Shown: positions 1 to 8,009 of the stretch, one piece after another
Layout: each line of letters begins with the position of its first letter
Numbering within the stretch: the first letter of the stretch is position 1
NCBI RefSeq assembly: GCF_016055025.1
Contig: NZ_JAECVW010000007.1
Reading direction: 5' to 3' (one strand)
DNA: 64,000 nucleotides
Origin: Thermoactinomyces intermedius
GTDB taxonomy: Bacteria; Bacillota; Bacilli; Thermoactinomycetales; Thermoactinomycetaceae
Translations under genes and position numbers: made by a program
Notes under the pieces: generated by a model
Told to the model about the DNA's origin: nothing
What the model saw: only the letters and a program-made list of their open reading frames with translations
Databases searched by the model: none

Positions 1-387
1 GAAAGTTAGAACGCCATTTTGTTTGACACCGCCTGCAATCTCGCCACCAACTGAATCACCCATAAACATGTTGGCGTTTAATTGCTTATCGCCGACAACA
101 ATTTTCCCTTCTTGATCAGGCCACCAGGTGACTTGGTCTGAGTTTGTGTTCTCCAAGTTCATGCCGACCTCAATTCGATCCGGCTTGATGACAACCTCTG
201 CAATGTTTACCTTGACTCCGAGTGCTTCAGTAGAGGCATTTGCTTTGAATCGCTTTTCGTCAGCTTTTTCAGCTTTGACTTCTTGTTTGGTCTGTTCGTT
301 GGTCGCTTTAACTCCAGTATCAACATCATCGGGTCCGCACCCGGCAAGTAACAGCATCGACAGGCCGATTAATCCAATCTTTTTCAT
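1..387 (-). CDS. Lipoprotein, 3' end outside window
   Basis: The reading frame starts at an ATG at 387 and stays open to the left edge of the window, so about 129 codons are seen and the C-terminus is missing. The N-terminus is a short lipoprotein signal: two lysines, a hydrophobic stretch and a lipobox LLAGC with the lipidated Cys near residue 17. After a lysine- and glutamate-rich linker comes a domain with alternating hydrophobic residues, resembling the DUF4352-like beta-sandwich lipoproteins common on Gram-positive mobile elements. A GAGGAG ribosome site lies about ten bases before the ATG. It belongs to the AT-rich left segment, which I read as part of an integrated element. The exact role is unknown. 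Confidence 0.75.
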   Translation of the reverse strand, partial: MKKIGLIGLSMLLLAGCGPDDVDTGVKATNEQTKQEVKAEKADEKRFKANASTEALGVKVNIAEVVIKPDRIEVGMNLENTNSDQVTWWPDQEGKIVVGDKQLNANMFMGDSVGGEIAGGVKQNGVLTF

Positions 388-439
388 ACTGTATACACTC
401 CTCTATGTAGAGTTTTATATAATGAAAAGAAGAAGTATT

Positions 440-474
440 TTGCACAAAAAGTGGAGGGGTGGGGTTACCCCTCC
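440..474 (-). terminator. Probable intrinsic terminator, leftward
   Basis: The arms GGAGGGGT (453-460) and ACCCCTCC (467-474) pair perfectly over 8 bp. On the minus strand they are followed by a T-run (445-449). It would end leftward transcription coming from the 108-codon gene before the lipoprotein gene. Confidence 0.5.
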
Positions 475-483
475 CTAAAGAGT

Positions 484-503
484 CGTTGAGAATCGTTGAG
501 AAT
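484..503. repeat. Tandem 10-bp direct repeat
   Basis: CGTTGAGAAT occurs twice head to tail (484-493 and 494-503) in the short non-coding stretch between two accessory genes. About 30 bases further lies a near-palindrome at 532-547, a GGCGGTTT arm followed by AAACTGCC. The function is unknown; a recombinase or regulator site is possible. Confidence 0.5.
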
Positions 504-594
504 GGCATTAGGGGATAAGTATTAAATTGTTGGCGGTTTAAACTGCCGGCGGTTCACCATGAAGGAACATACCTAATCACCTCCTTTGCAGGAT

Positions 595-921
595 TCACGC
601 TTTTTCACCGCGAATCCTAAGAATCGCCAGTGTTAATCCGTGGTAATCAATCGCCTTTTTGTTGTATAATTCGATTAAGTCTAATTTTTCAACACATTCT
701 TTGCATGCCTTGATCCCGTCATCCCATAATCCGGCAGGATCTTGGCATATTTTTATTTCTGATCGTTTTTTCTCCTGATAGCAAAAAGCGCAAATATCAT
801 TGCTTTTGGTTAAGTATGGTTGTGGCTCCATGTTTAACAGACTTCTGATTTTCTTTTCTTCACGGTCCGCAATTCGGGAGATTTTCTCCTGAATCCCCAT
901 GCTCCCTTTCATCTCCCCCAT
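595..921 (-). CDS. Small cysteine-rich (zinc-binding-like) protein
   Basis: This encodes about 108 residues (101 if it begins at the internal ATG at 900). The start is uncertain, because in-frame ATGs at 921, 912 and 900 all lie in purine-rich DNA. The middle carries two Cys pairs, CAFC and CKEC, about 45 residues apart, which suggests a structural zinc or other metal knuckle. The N-terminal third is charged and helical. The 5' end overlaps the 3' end of the HTH gene, so the two are probably translated together. I recognise no family; the context suggests a mobile-element accessory protein. Confidence 0.5.
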   Translation of the reverse strand: MGEMKGSMGIQEKISRIADREEKKIRSLLNMEPQPYLTKSNDICAFCYQEKKRSEIKICQDPAGLWDDGIKACKECVEKLDLIELYNKKAIDYHGLTLAILRIRGEKA

Positions 922-1078
922 CGCTGATTAATTTATAAACCTCTGACTCTGGAATACGCCACATTCCTTGCACCTTTTTTGCCTGGACCCTACCTTCGCG
1001 ACACCATTTTTTCACAGTATACGAGTCAACTGATAATAGCTCGGCAACCTTGCTTGGTTTAAGCAGTTTTTCTGTCAC
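860..1078 (-). CDS. Excisionase/MerR-like helix-turn-helix protein
   Basis: I start this at GTG 1078, which has a strong GGGGGAGGG site just upstream; this gives 72 residues. The sequence shows the helix-turn-helix pattern of the excisionase/phage DNA-binding family: 'KPSKVAELLSVDSYTVKKWCREG' split into helix, turn and recognition helix, followed by the wing 'MWRIPESEV'. Proteins of this kind act as excisionases or small transcription regulators of integrated elements. The GTG overlaps by one base the stop codon of the frame running in from the broken Nramp gene. The 3' end overlaps the next gene. Its position beside a gene break fits an element-end location, which is an inference. Confidence 0.6.
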   Translation of the reverse strand: MTEKLLKPSKVAELLSVDSYTVKKWCREGRVQAKKVQGMWRIPESEVYKLISDGGDEREHGDSGENLPNCGP

Positions 1079-1195
1079 TATCCCTCCCCCTTTTCTTCCA
1101 CATTTTGAATATAGTTCGTCTTCAAAATTCCTGTCAAAGCGTTGATATCTATATATATTGATGGATATCTGTTGCTTTCCATTGCATTCTGGCAA

Positions 1196-1222
1196 AAAAA
1201 AATTAGGGTATCAAACCCTAAT
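1196..1222 (-). terminator. Hairpin with T-run just past the Nramp break
   Basis: The arms ATTAGGGT (1202-1209) and ACCCTAAT (1215-1222) form an 8-bp stem with a 5-base loop. On the minus strand they are followed by a long T-run (around 1194-1201 on the plus strand as A). It has intrinsic-terminator form and would stop transcripts entering from the truncated transporter gene. It lies in the foreign sequence beside the junction. Confidence 0.55.
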
Positions 1223-1244
1223 AACTGTTGTTTGGTTAGGTTAA

Positions 1245-1743
1245 GTGTGATGAACATAATGCCGGTCAGCAGGGACATCACTTTTTCAAAAAACTGATAT
1301 CTTCCGATCCATACGAATAGTAAGCAAATAATGGCGTGCAGGATGGCCCAGCCTTTCAACGGGATCTGTGGAAAGATGGCGGTGGCGGCCAGAGCGGCGG
1401 AGGAAGATCCGGCGGCTCCGTAAATGAATCCCCATATCACGATGTAAATTCCAAAGTAGATCAATGCCCAGTGGCCCAGATATTTCCATCCCTGCAGAAT
1501 GGTTTGCCCGGAGGCGAGTTGGAAACGGCCCACTCCTTCATTCAGGAAATACTTGATGATGGCCCCGGCAATAATGGCCCAGACAAAAACCGTTCCAAAC
1601 TTGGTTCCGGCCACCAGGGCGGCGACCAAGTCCCCGGCTCCCACACCGGTGGCGGCGGCAACCAGCCCGGGTCCGATTAGTAAAAAACGTTCTTTTAATG
1701 TTTTGGGAGGCGTTTTGGTTTGTACGGGAGATCCCTCCTTCAT
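1245..1743 (-). pseudogene. Truncated Nramp-family divalent metal transporter
   Basis: The N-terminal 165 or so residues are a clear Nramp/MntH-type transporter: 'GPGLVAAATGVGAGD' in helix 1 with the metal-site region, then four more hydrophobic helices up to 'SLLTGIMFIT'. The family normally runs to about 400 residues with 11 helices. Here similarity stops at about 1245, and the frame continues into unrelated polar, AT-rich sequence to a stop at 1078. The Met/Asp metal-binding helix 6 and everything after it are absent, so the product cannot transport. The simplest reading is that an element inserted into the gene, with the 3' part lying beyond the left edge of the window or lost. The start at 1743 has a GGAGGG site upstream. 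Confidence 0.7.
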
Positions 1744-1802
1744 CGTAATTGTATTTATACAATAAATAAGTTTCTTTTTTTGTTTTCGAGATGAATATAA
1801 AA

Positions 1803-1836
1803 AATCCCTCTTTACAAAAAGTAAGAGGGATTTAAG
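1803..1836 (-). terminator. Terminator of nfu/yutI
   Basis: AAATCCCTCTT and AAGAGGGATTT form an 11-bp stem directly after the nfu stop codon, read leftward, followed by T-rich sequence on the minus strand. Confidence 0.75.
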
Positions 1837-1843
1837 AAAGAGC

Positions 1844-2071
1844 TTATAATACCTGCTCGACTTCGCGAACTTCCGGTACTTCTTCCATCAACGCCCGTTC
1901 AATTCCGGCTTTCAGTGTAATGGTGGAACTGGGGCAGCTTCCGCAGGCACCGAGCAAACGTACGCGCACGATTCCGTCTTCGACTTCGACCAATTCCACG
2001 TCTCCACCGTCACGCTGAATGAAAGGGCGCAATTTGCCCAATACTTCATTAACGCGTTCTTCTACTGACAC
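1844..2071 (-). CDS. yutI: NifU C-terminal-domain Fe-S scaffold protein
   Basis: This 75-residue protein consists only of the Nfu domain. It carries the CXXC motif 'ACGSCPSS' near residues 43-46, which binds or passes on a [4Fe-4S] cluster between two subunits. Single-domain Nfu proteins of this size are standard in Bacillales (YutI), where they deliver clusters to apo-enzymes. 'RDGGDVELV' is the typical family signature ahead of the cysteines. The gene stands alone on the minus strand with its own terminator. In Bacillus subtilis yutI also neighbours yuzD, yuzB and a HesB-type gene, all present in this window. Confidence 0.9.
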   Translation of the reverse strand: MSVEERVNEVLGKLRPFIQRDGGDVELVEVEDGIVRVRLLGACGSCPSSTITLKAGIERALMEEVPEVREVEQVL

Positions 2072-2262
2072 AATAAAAACCCCTTTCTAAATAGGAGTAA
2101 CAAACCAAGCAGATATCCCAATATCAAATTCATTGTAGGGGGTTTTTCCAGCAAAATCAATGGTTAATTCACGGAAACCGGCAGGGAAAAACGAGTCTTT
2201 TTTCCAAATCAGAAAATTGATATGATGGATATGTCTCAGTTTCATTTCAAAGGAGTATGTAT

Positions 2263-3189
2263 ATGAAGAAGCGTTATGAAGACGTAAAGGAATTGATTGG
2301 TCAAACCCCGATGTTACGTCTGAAACGGATGGGAACTCCGAAGAATATAAAGCTGTATGCGAAGTTGGAGTTTTTTAATCCCGGCGGCAGTGTGAAAGAC
2401 CGCTTGGGAGTGGCGTTGATTCGCGAAGGAGAAAGAACGGGGAAACTGAAACCGGGCGGGACGATTATCGAACCGACAGCCGGGAACACAGGCATTGGCA
2501 TTGCTTTAGCCGCTGTGGGGACGGACTATCGGGTGATTTTTGTCGTTCCGGAAAAGTTTTCAGTGGAAAAACAAGAATTGATGCGCGCGTTGGGAGCCGA
2601 GGTGATCAATACGCCGACCGAGCTCGGGATGAAAGGAGCCATGGAAAAAGCGAAAGAATTGGAAGAATCCATTCCCGGCGCCTATTGCCCGCAACAATTT
2701 GTCAACCCGGCCAATCCCCGGGCGCATTATGAAAGCACCGGCCCTGAAATCTGGGAACAGATGGACGGCGAAATTGACGTGTTTGTGGCCGGGGCAGGTT
2801 CAGCCGGAACGTTTATGGGGACGGCCCGCTACCTGAAAGAAAAAAATCCGGCGATCAAAACGGTGATCGTGGAACCGGAAGGATCCATCATCGGGGGCGG
2901 AAAGCCGGGGCCGCACAAGACGGAAGGAATCGGTATGGAAATGTTCCCGGATTACTTTGACCGGTCTTTGATCGATGAAGTGTATACCGTAAAGGATGAG
3001 GATGCCTTCCGGCTCGTCAAAGAACTGGCGACGAAGGAAGGGTTGCTGGTGGGAAGTTCTTCCGGGGCCGCTTGTCATGCCGCTTTGGAAGAAGCCAAAA
3101 AATGCTCCAAAGATGCGCGGATCGTGGTCATTTTTCCTGACAGCAGCGAACGTTATCTCAGCACAAAAATTTATCAAGGTGGGGTGTAA
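2263..3189 (+). CDS. mccA: O-acetylserine-dependent cystathionine beta-synthase (cysteine synthase family)
   Basis: This is a fold type II PLP enzyme of 308 residues. PLP lysine K45 lies in 'NPGGSVKDR', the phosphate-binding loop is 'GNTGIGIA', and 'GSSSGA' near residue 266 contacts the cofactor. The family includes CysK/CysM and MccA. I call MccA because the next gene, four bases on, is a cystathionine gamma-lyase-type MccB, the pair used in Bacillus reverse transsulfuration to make cystathionine from homocysteine and O-acetylserine. The start is ATG 2263 with AAAGGAG seven bases before it; an upstream in-frame ATG at 2257 sits too close to that site. No S-box or other riboswitch is visible upstream, and the mtnN and luxS neighbours known from B. 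subtilis are absent. Confidence 0.85.
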   Translation: MKKRYEDVKELIGQTPMLRLKRMGTPKNIKLYAKLEFFNPGGSVKDRLGVALIREGERTGKLKPGGTIIEPTAGNTGIGIALAAVGTDYRVIFVVPEKFSVEKQELMRALGAEVINTPTELGMKGAMEKAKELEESIPGAYCPQQFVNPANPRAHYESTGPEIWEQMDGEIDVFVAGAGSAGTFMGTARYLKEKNPAIKTVIVEPEGSIIGGGKPGPHKTEGIGMEMFPDYFDRSLIDEVYTVKDEDAFRLVKELATKEGLLVGSSSGAACHAALEEAKKCSKDARIVVIFPDSSERYLSTKIYQGGV

Positions 3190-3192
3190 ACG

Positions 3193-4326
3193 ATGAAAAC
3201 GGATACAAAATTGATTCACGGAGGCGTTTTTGGCGATGCCCAAACCGGAGCCGTCAGCGTTCCGATTTACCAGGTGTCAACCTATAAACAAAAACGGGTG
3301 GGTGAACATTCCGGTTATGAATATTCCCGGACGGGAAACCCGACCCGGGCGGCATTGGAACAGCTGATCGCAGAATTGGAAAATGGTGCGGCCGGGTTGG
3401 CCTTCAGCTCGGGAATGGCTGCCATCTCGACCGTCCTTTCTTACTTCAATCAAGGAGATCATTTGGTGATCGGGGATGATGTTTACGGCGGGACGTATCG
3501 GGTGGTTTCCAAGGTGTTTAACCGGATGGGATTGAAAGCCACGTTTGCGGACACCAGTGATCCCAAGCAAATCAAAGCCGCCATTCTTCCCGAAACGCGG
3601 GCCATTTATATGGAAACACCAAGTAATCCGCTCTTAAAAGTATCTGATATCCGGGCGATCGCACAGTTGGCCAAAGAAAAAGGGTTGTTGTTGATTGTGG
3701 ATAACACGTTTTTGACTCCTTACTGGCAAAACCCGCTGGATCTTGGGGCTGATATTGTTCTTCACAGTGCCACCAAATATCTCGGGGGACACAGTGACGT
3801 GGTCGCCGGGCTGGTTGTCACCAAAGAAAAATCCCTCGGGGAGGAACTCCACTTTTTGCAAAACTCGGTCGGCGGCATTCTCGGACCGCAAGATTCCTGG
3901 CTTTTGATAAGAGGAATGAAGACGCTGGGATTGAGAATGCGCCAACATGAACAAAATGCCCGGCGGATTGCCGAGTGGTTGAATGAGCATGAGCAAGTGG
4001 AGAAAGTGTATTATCCGGGATTGGAAAGCCATCCGGGGCATGAAGTGGCATCCGTGCAAGCCAAAGGTTATGGCGGGATCATCTCATTTGATGTGGGCAG
4101 TGCGGAAAAAGCGGATCAATTGTTGGAGAACACCCGCTTCTTCACCCTTGCGGAAAGCTTGGGAGCGGTGGAAAGCCTGATTTCCGTCCCGGCCCGCATG
4201 ACCCATGCATCGATTCCTGCCGAACGCAGGGCGGAACTCGGAATCACGGACGGATTGGTCCGCATTTCCGTTGGTGTGGAGGATGTGGAAGACTTGATCA
4301 TGGATTTGGATCAGGCGCTTCGGTAA
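3193..4326 (+). CDS. mccB: Cystathionine gamma-lyase / homocysteine gamma-lyase
   Basis: This is a 377-residue Cys/Met-metabolism PLP enzyme. The Schiff-base lysine is K195 in 'HSATKYLGGHSD', the PLP-stacking region is 'SSGMAAI', and 'SLGAVESLISVPA' near residue 330 is the substrate-site signature of gamma-lyases. It would cleave cystathionine to cysteine, 2-oxobutyrate and ammonia, completing reverse transsulfuration begun by the preceding mccA, with which it shares a transcript (three bases between stop and start). Distinction from cystathionine gamma-synthase rests on this pairing. Homocysteine lyase activity with H2S release is known for Bacillus MccB and is possible here. Confidence 0.87.
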   Translation: MKTDTKLIHGGVFGDAQTGAVSVPIYQVSTYKQKRVGEHSGYEYSRTGNPTRAALEQLIAELENGAAGLAFSSGMAAISTVLSYFNQGDHLVIGDDVYGGTYRVVSKVFNRMGLKATFADTSDPKQIKAAILPETRAIYMETPSNPLLKVSDIRAIAQLAKEKGLLLIVDNTFLTPYWQNPLDLGADIVLHSATKYLGGHSDVVAGLVVTKEKSLGEELHFLQNSVGGILGPQDSWLLIRGMKTLGLRMRQHEQNARRIAEWLNEHEQVEKVYYPGLESHPGHEVASVQAKGYGGIISFDVGSAEKADQLLENTRFFTLAESLGAVESLISVPARMTHASIPAERRAELGITDGLVRISVGVEDVEDLIMDLDQALR

Positions 4327-4352
4327 TTGAAAAGAGAAGCGGAGGGAAGCCG

Positions 4353-4661
4353 GTGAATCAGGTCGTTGTATACGTCTATGGTGCGGAAGAAATTTGTGCC
4401 AGTTGCGTCAACCTGCCTTCTTCCAAGGAGACCGCAACCTGGTTGGAAGCGGCCCTCGGGCGAAAGTATCCCGGGCAAGTGACGGTAAAATATGTGGATA
4501 TTTTCCATCCGCAGACAGAAAAAGAAAAATCATTCAGCAAACGGGTTATTGAAGAAGATTTATGGTATCCTGTCGTCGTCATTGATGATGAAGTGGTTGC
4601 GGAAGGAAATCCGAAACTGAAAAAAATCTGTGAAGTGATCGACCGCTTGGTTGCTGTGTAG
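4353..4661 (+). CDS. yuzD: YuzD family thioredoxin-like protein (DUF1462)
   Basis: This 102-residue protein begins at GTG 4353 behind GGAGGG. A beta strand 'VVVYVYGAE' is followed by 'CASCVNLPSS', a CXXC at the position expected in a thioredoxin fold, then 'YPVVVIDDEVVAEG' with the cis-proline region. This matches the YuzD family of Bacillales. The role is unproven; disulfide handling or Fe-S-linked redox has been guessed from its neighbours. It sits 26 bases behind mccB and may be cotranscribed. In B. subtilis it lies beside yutI, as here, supporting shared ancestry of the locus. Confidence 0.85.
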   Translation: MNQVVVYVYGAEEICASCVNLPSSKETATWLEAALGRKYPGQVTVKYVDIFHPQTEKEKSFSKRVIEEDLWYPVVVIDDEVVAEGNPKLKKICEVIDRLVAV

Positions 4662-4684
4662 AGGCTTCTGCACAGCATTTTTTT
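4652..4684 (+). terminator. Terminator of the mccAB-yuzD unit
   Basis: TGCTGTG pairs with CACAGCA (with extra inner pairs AGA/TCT), followed by a T-run. The left arm overlaps the yuzD stop codon. Confidence 0.75.
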
Positions 4685-4930
4685 GTTTGTTTGCGGGGAT
4701 CAAGGTTTTCATCAGTAACTCAAAAAGGTTTAATATTTTTGTGCTATTTTTGCTACGAGTTCCGGCGGGTTCGTGATATCTTATAATGTGTCTGTTATTT
4801 GCCGTTACAGTAAAATCTTATTAATTGTCATTAATAGTATAATATAAACAGATAAAAAATGGATGTTCCGGATGGGTGATGAAGTGGCCATCACCGCTTG
4901 GATTACGGAGGAACCGAGGAGTTGATGGGT

Positions 4931-6199
4931 ATGTGGTTGATCCCCCTGTCGCTTGGGGCGCTTTTTGGCCTGGGGGTCTGGGAAAAGAGAAAACACCAAA
5001 AAAATATTAATTCCATTCCATTAAGGATCAATGTGAACGGCATTCGCGGGAAATCCACGGTGACCAGACTGATTACCGGCGTCATGATTGAAGCCGGATA
5101 TCGCGCGGTCGGGAAAACCACGGGAACGGCCGCCAGGATGATTTATTGGAATAAAAAGGAAGAAAAGCCGATTCGCAGACGTCTGGAAGGGCCCAATATC
5201 CGGGAACAAAAAGTGGTTGTGGAAGAAGTGGCCAAGCTCGGGGCCAATTGTCTGGTCAGCGAATGCATGGCCGTGAATCCGGATTATCAGATTGTCTTTC
5301 AGGAAGAAATGTTGCAAGCCAATGTCGGCGTGATTGTCAATGTTTTGGAAGACCATATGGATGTGATGGGGCCGACGTTGGAAGAGGTGGCGGATGCTTT
5401 TACGGCGACGATTCCGTACAAAGGATATCTGATTGTATCCGAAGGGCCTTTTGTTCCCTTTTTCAAAAAGGTGGCCCGTCGCCGCCGCACGCGTGTTTAT
5501 GTTGCAGATACTTCCAAGATCTCGGAAAAGTTTTTGCGCCAGTTCGATTACATGGTGTTTCCGGAGAATGCCGCATTGGCATTGGCTGTTGCCGAAGCGT
5601 TGGGCATTGACCAGGAAACGGCTTTCCGGGGTATGCTGAAGGCAAATCCCGATCCGGGAGCCATGCGGATCCTTCCGCTGAGTGCGGATGAACATCCTGC
5701 TTATTTTGTCAACGGATTTGCAGCCAATGATGCTTCATCCACCCTGAATATTTGGGAACGTGTCGGGATGCTGGGATATCCGGTCAAAGATCCCGTGGTC
5801 ATTATGAATTGCCGTCCGGACCGGGTGGATCGGACTGAACAATTCGCAAGGGATGTTTTGCCGCATATGTCCATCGATACGCTTGTCGTCATCGGACAAA
5901 CGACACAGCCGATCGTGGAAGCCTGCCAAAAAGGCCTGATCCGGTGCCGGGAATTGCTGGATTTGGAAAATCAGCCGTTGGAACAAATTATTCAAGCCAT
6001 TCAAGGCAAATTACATAACCGGTTGGTTTACGGCGTCGGTAACATTCACGGGGCTGCGGAGCCTTTGTGTGAATGGTTTGAACAGATGAACCAAAAAGCC
6101 AAAAAGCAGTTTACCGCCCGGCTGGAGTCTGAATCGAATCAACCCGAAGATGAACAAAAAGCGGTACAAAACAAGAAAATGGCACATATTGTCAGCTAG
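4931..6199 (+). CDS. pgsB: Poly-gamma-glutamate synthase subunit PgsB/CapB
   Basis: This is an ATP-dependent amide ligase of 422 residues that activates glutamate and elongates poly-gamma-glutamate at the membrane. The first 17 residues form a membrane helix, followed by basic 'EKRKHQK'. The nucleotide loop GIRGKST is at residues 37-43, 'VLEDHMDVMGPT' and 'FVNGFAANDASSTLN' are nearly invariant in PgsB, and 'GVGNIHGAAEPL' ends the catalytic domain. Length and motifs match B. subtilis PgsB closely. I chose ATG 4931 because GAGGAG lies nine bases before it and the homologue starts with MWL; in-frame TTG and ATG codons upstream are alternatives. It is first of a six-gene capsule operon. Confidence 0.95.
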   Translation: MWLIPLSLGALFGLGVWEKRKHQKNINSIPLRINVNGIRGKSTVTRLITGVMIEAGYRAVGKTTGTAARMIYWNKKEEKPIRRRLEGPNIREQKVVVEEVAKLGANCLVSECMAVNPDYQIVFQEEMLQANVGVIVNVLEDHMDVMGPTLEEVADAFTATIPYKGYLIVSEGPFVPFFKKVARRRRTRVYVADTSKISEKFLRQFDYMVFPENAALALAVAEALGIDQETAFRGMLKANPDPGAMRILPLSADEHPAYFVNGFAANDASSTLNIWERVGMLGYPVKDPVVIMNCRPDRVDRTEQFARDVLPHMSIDTLVVIGQTTQPIVEACQKGLIRCRELLDLENQPLEQIIQAIQGKLHNRLVYGVGNIHGAAEPLCEWFEQMNQKAKKQFTARLESESNQPEDEQKAVQNKKMAHIVS

Positions 6200-6211
6200 G
6201 AGGAAAGTTCG

Positions 6212-6688
6212 TTGTTTGGATCAGACTTATACGTATCGTTAATTATCGGAGTGGTCCTCAGCCTGTTGTATGCGGAAAAAGTGGGGGTTATGCCTGCAGG
6301 ACTGATTGTTCCCGGATATATGGGATTGGTTTTTGATCAGCCTGTTTTTATTTGTGTGATTTTGTTAATTAGTTTTTTAACATTTATAATTGTGACAAAA
6401 GTCGTCGGGCGCTTTACCATTTTATACGGGCGGAGAAAGTTTGCCGCCATGTTGTCCGTCGGAGTTGCCCTGAAGCTGATTTTTGACTATTTCGCCCCCA
6501 TGACCTTTCCTTATTTGCCTTTTGAAATGCAGGAATTCCGGGGGATCGGTGTCATTGTTCCCGGGCTGATTGCCAACACCATTCAAAAACAGGGCGTGAT
6601 TCCGACCGTCGGAAGTACGTTGTTGTTAAGCGGGGCGACTTTCGTCATCATGTTTTTATACGAATTTGTGTTGCTGAAGTTTTTCTGA
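6212..6688 (+). CDS. pgsC: Poly-gamma-glutamate synthase membrane subunit PgsC/CapC
   Basis: This is a 158-residue integral membrane protein starting at TTG behind AGGAGG. It has four to five hydrophobic segments and the PgsC hallmarks 'PAGLIVPGYMGL' and 'GIGVIVPGLIANTIQKQG'. PgsC forms the membrane core that works with PgsB in polymer synthesis and export. Thirteen bases separate it from pgsB. Length and motifs are those of the family (about 149 residues in Bacillus). Confidence 0.95.
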   Translation: MFGSDLYVSLIIGVVLSLLYAEKVGVMPAGLIVPGYMGLVFDQPVFICVILLISFLTFIIVTKVVGRFTILYGRRKFAAMLSVGVALKLIFDYFAPMTFPYLPFEMQEFRGIGVIVPGLIANTIQKQGVIPTVGSTLLLSGATFVIMFLYEFVLLKFF

Positions 6689-6784
6689 ACATCAAAGAGA
6701 AGCCAAACCATGCGGGGGTGGAGAAAGAGACAGGCTCTAACCCCGAACTTTATTTTTTATGCAAGGTGTAAGGATGGATTCTAC

Positions 6785-7951
6785 ATGTTAACTTGGAAAC
6801 AAAAATTTCAACGCTATATCAAAAGGCAAAAGAAAAAAACGATGCAGCACGCGTTGATTGCTCTGGGCATCACCGTTTTTTTCATCGTCCTCAGCCAGGT
6901 TTTGGATTCGCCGCCAAAAGTGGAGGAACAAGATGATCACAGCCTTTTGACCATCAGCATGGCCGGGGACATGTTGTTTGGGCGGTATGTCGATGACGTG
7001 GTGGTCCCCGATCAGGGATATCACTCGTTGTTTCAGTATGTGCGGCCTTATCTCAAGAAATCGGATTATATTACCGGAAATTTTGATCAGCCCGTCACCG
7101 AAGACGAAGATTACCCCAAAGCGGACAAACGGGTGCATATTTCCACCAAACCGGAGATTGCCAAAGTGTTGAAAGAAGAAGGCTTCACGACTGTCAACCT
7201 GGCCAACAACCACATCAAGGATTACGGGAAACAAGGCTTGTTGGATACCGTTCGGGTGTTTCAAAACCAAAAGGTGAACACGGTCGGAGCCGGCTACAAT
7301 ATCCAAGATGCTTCCACCGTTTCCTATCAGATGGTCCGGGGCATCAAAATTGCCACCCTTGGATTTTCCGATATCCTTCCTAAAGATTTTCGTGCTTTGT
7401 CCGACCGGTCCGGTGTGGCCCCGGCGGATCCGGACGTGTTTTTTTATGATGTGGCCAAAGCCAAAAAAAATGCCGATCTGGTGATTGTCCATATGCATTG
7501 GGGTGAAGAGTATGACAGCACCTTCCACCCGAGGCAGCAGGATTTGGGACGGTCGTTGATCGATGCCGGAGCCGATATCGTGATCGGTCACCATCCCCAT
7601 GTGTTGGAACCGGTGGAAGTTTACAAACACGGGGTCATCTTTTACAGCCTTGGGAACTTTATTTCGGATCAGGGGTGGTCCCGGACCCGGGAAAGTGTTT
7701 TGGCTCAGTATAAAGTGATGAACGGAAAGGTGAATTTGGTGATTCGCCCGCTTGTCATCCGGGATGGAACCCCGAGGCCGCTGACCGGGTTCGGTTCTTT
7801 TTACCGTCGGGAGAGGATTTTTATGCAAATCACCGATGAACCGATTTTTTCAGAAGAATGGAGCCGTTTGTGGAAACGGGAAGGAGAAGCGTTGGTGCGC
7901 ACCATCGATCTCCCGCCGAAATTAAAAGCTAAATTGGCTCCGTCGAGATAA
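6785..7951 (+). CDS. pgsA: Poly-gamma-glutamate system protein PgsA/CapA, first paralogue
   Basis: This is a membrane-anchored CapA-family protein of 388 residues. Basic 'KQKFQRYIKRQKKK' is followed by one helix near residues 22-40, then the extracellular CapA/PGA_cap domain. That domain is a metallophosphatase-like fold with 'SMAGDMLFGR', 'NLANNHIKDYG', 'VIVHMHWGEEYD' and 'GHHPHVLEPVEV', whose Asp/Asn/His residues match the metal-site positions of the fold. PgsA is needed for polymer export. I start at ATG 6785 after AAGGATGG, because the second copy has the same N-terminus. The upstream extension to 6710 is proline- and arginine-rich and unlikely to be translated. A diverged tandem copy follows. 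Confidence 0.9.
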   Translation: MLTWKQKFQRYIKRQKKKTMQHALIALGITVFFIVLSQVLDSPPKVEEQDDHSLLTISMAGDMLFGRYVDDVVVPDQGYHSLFQYVRPYLKKSDYITGNFDQPVTEDEDYPKADKRVHISTKPEIAKVLKEEGFTTVNLANNHIKDYGKQGLLDTVRVFQNQKVNTVGAGYNIQDASTVSYQMVRGIKIATLGFSDILPKDFRALSDRSGVAPADPDVFFYDVAKAKKNADLVIVHMHWGEEYDSTFHPRQQDLGRSLIDAGADIVIGHHPHVLEPVEVYKHGVIFYSLGNFISDQGWSRTRESVLAQYKVMNGKVNLVIRPLVIRDGTPRPLTGFGSFYRRERIFMQITDEPIFSEEWSRLWKREGEALVRTIDLPPKLKAKLAPSR

Positions 7952-8009
7952 AGGAAATTTTCTTCCATTTGAAAATGATTTTGGTTAAGATTACATCGTG
8001 AAGGGACGA

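Noticed and set aside
6788..7828. 346-codon open frame on the minus strand opposite pgsA
   Set aside because: Composition is typical of antisense shadow frames; the plus-strand gene has full family motifs.
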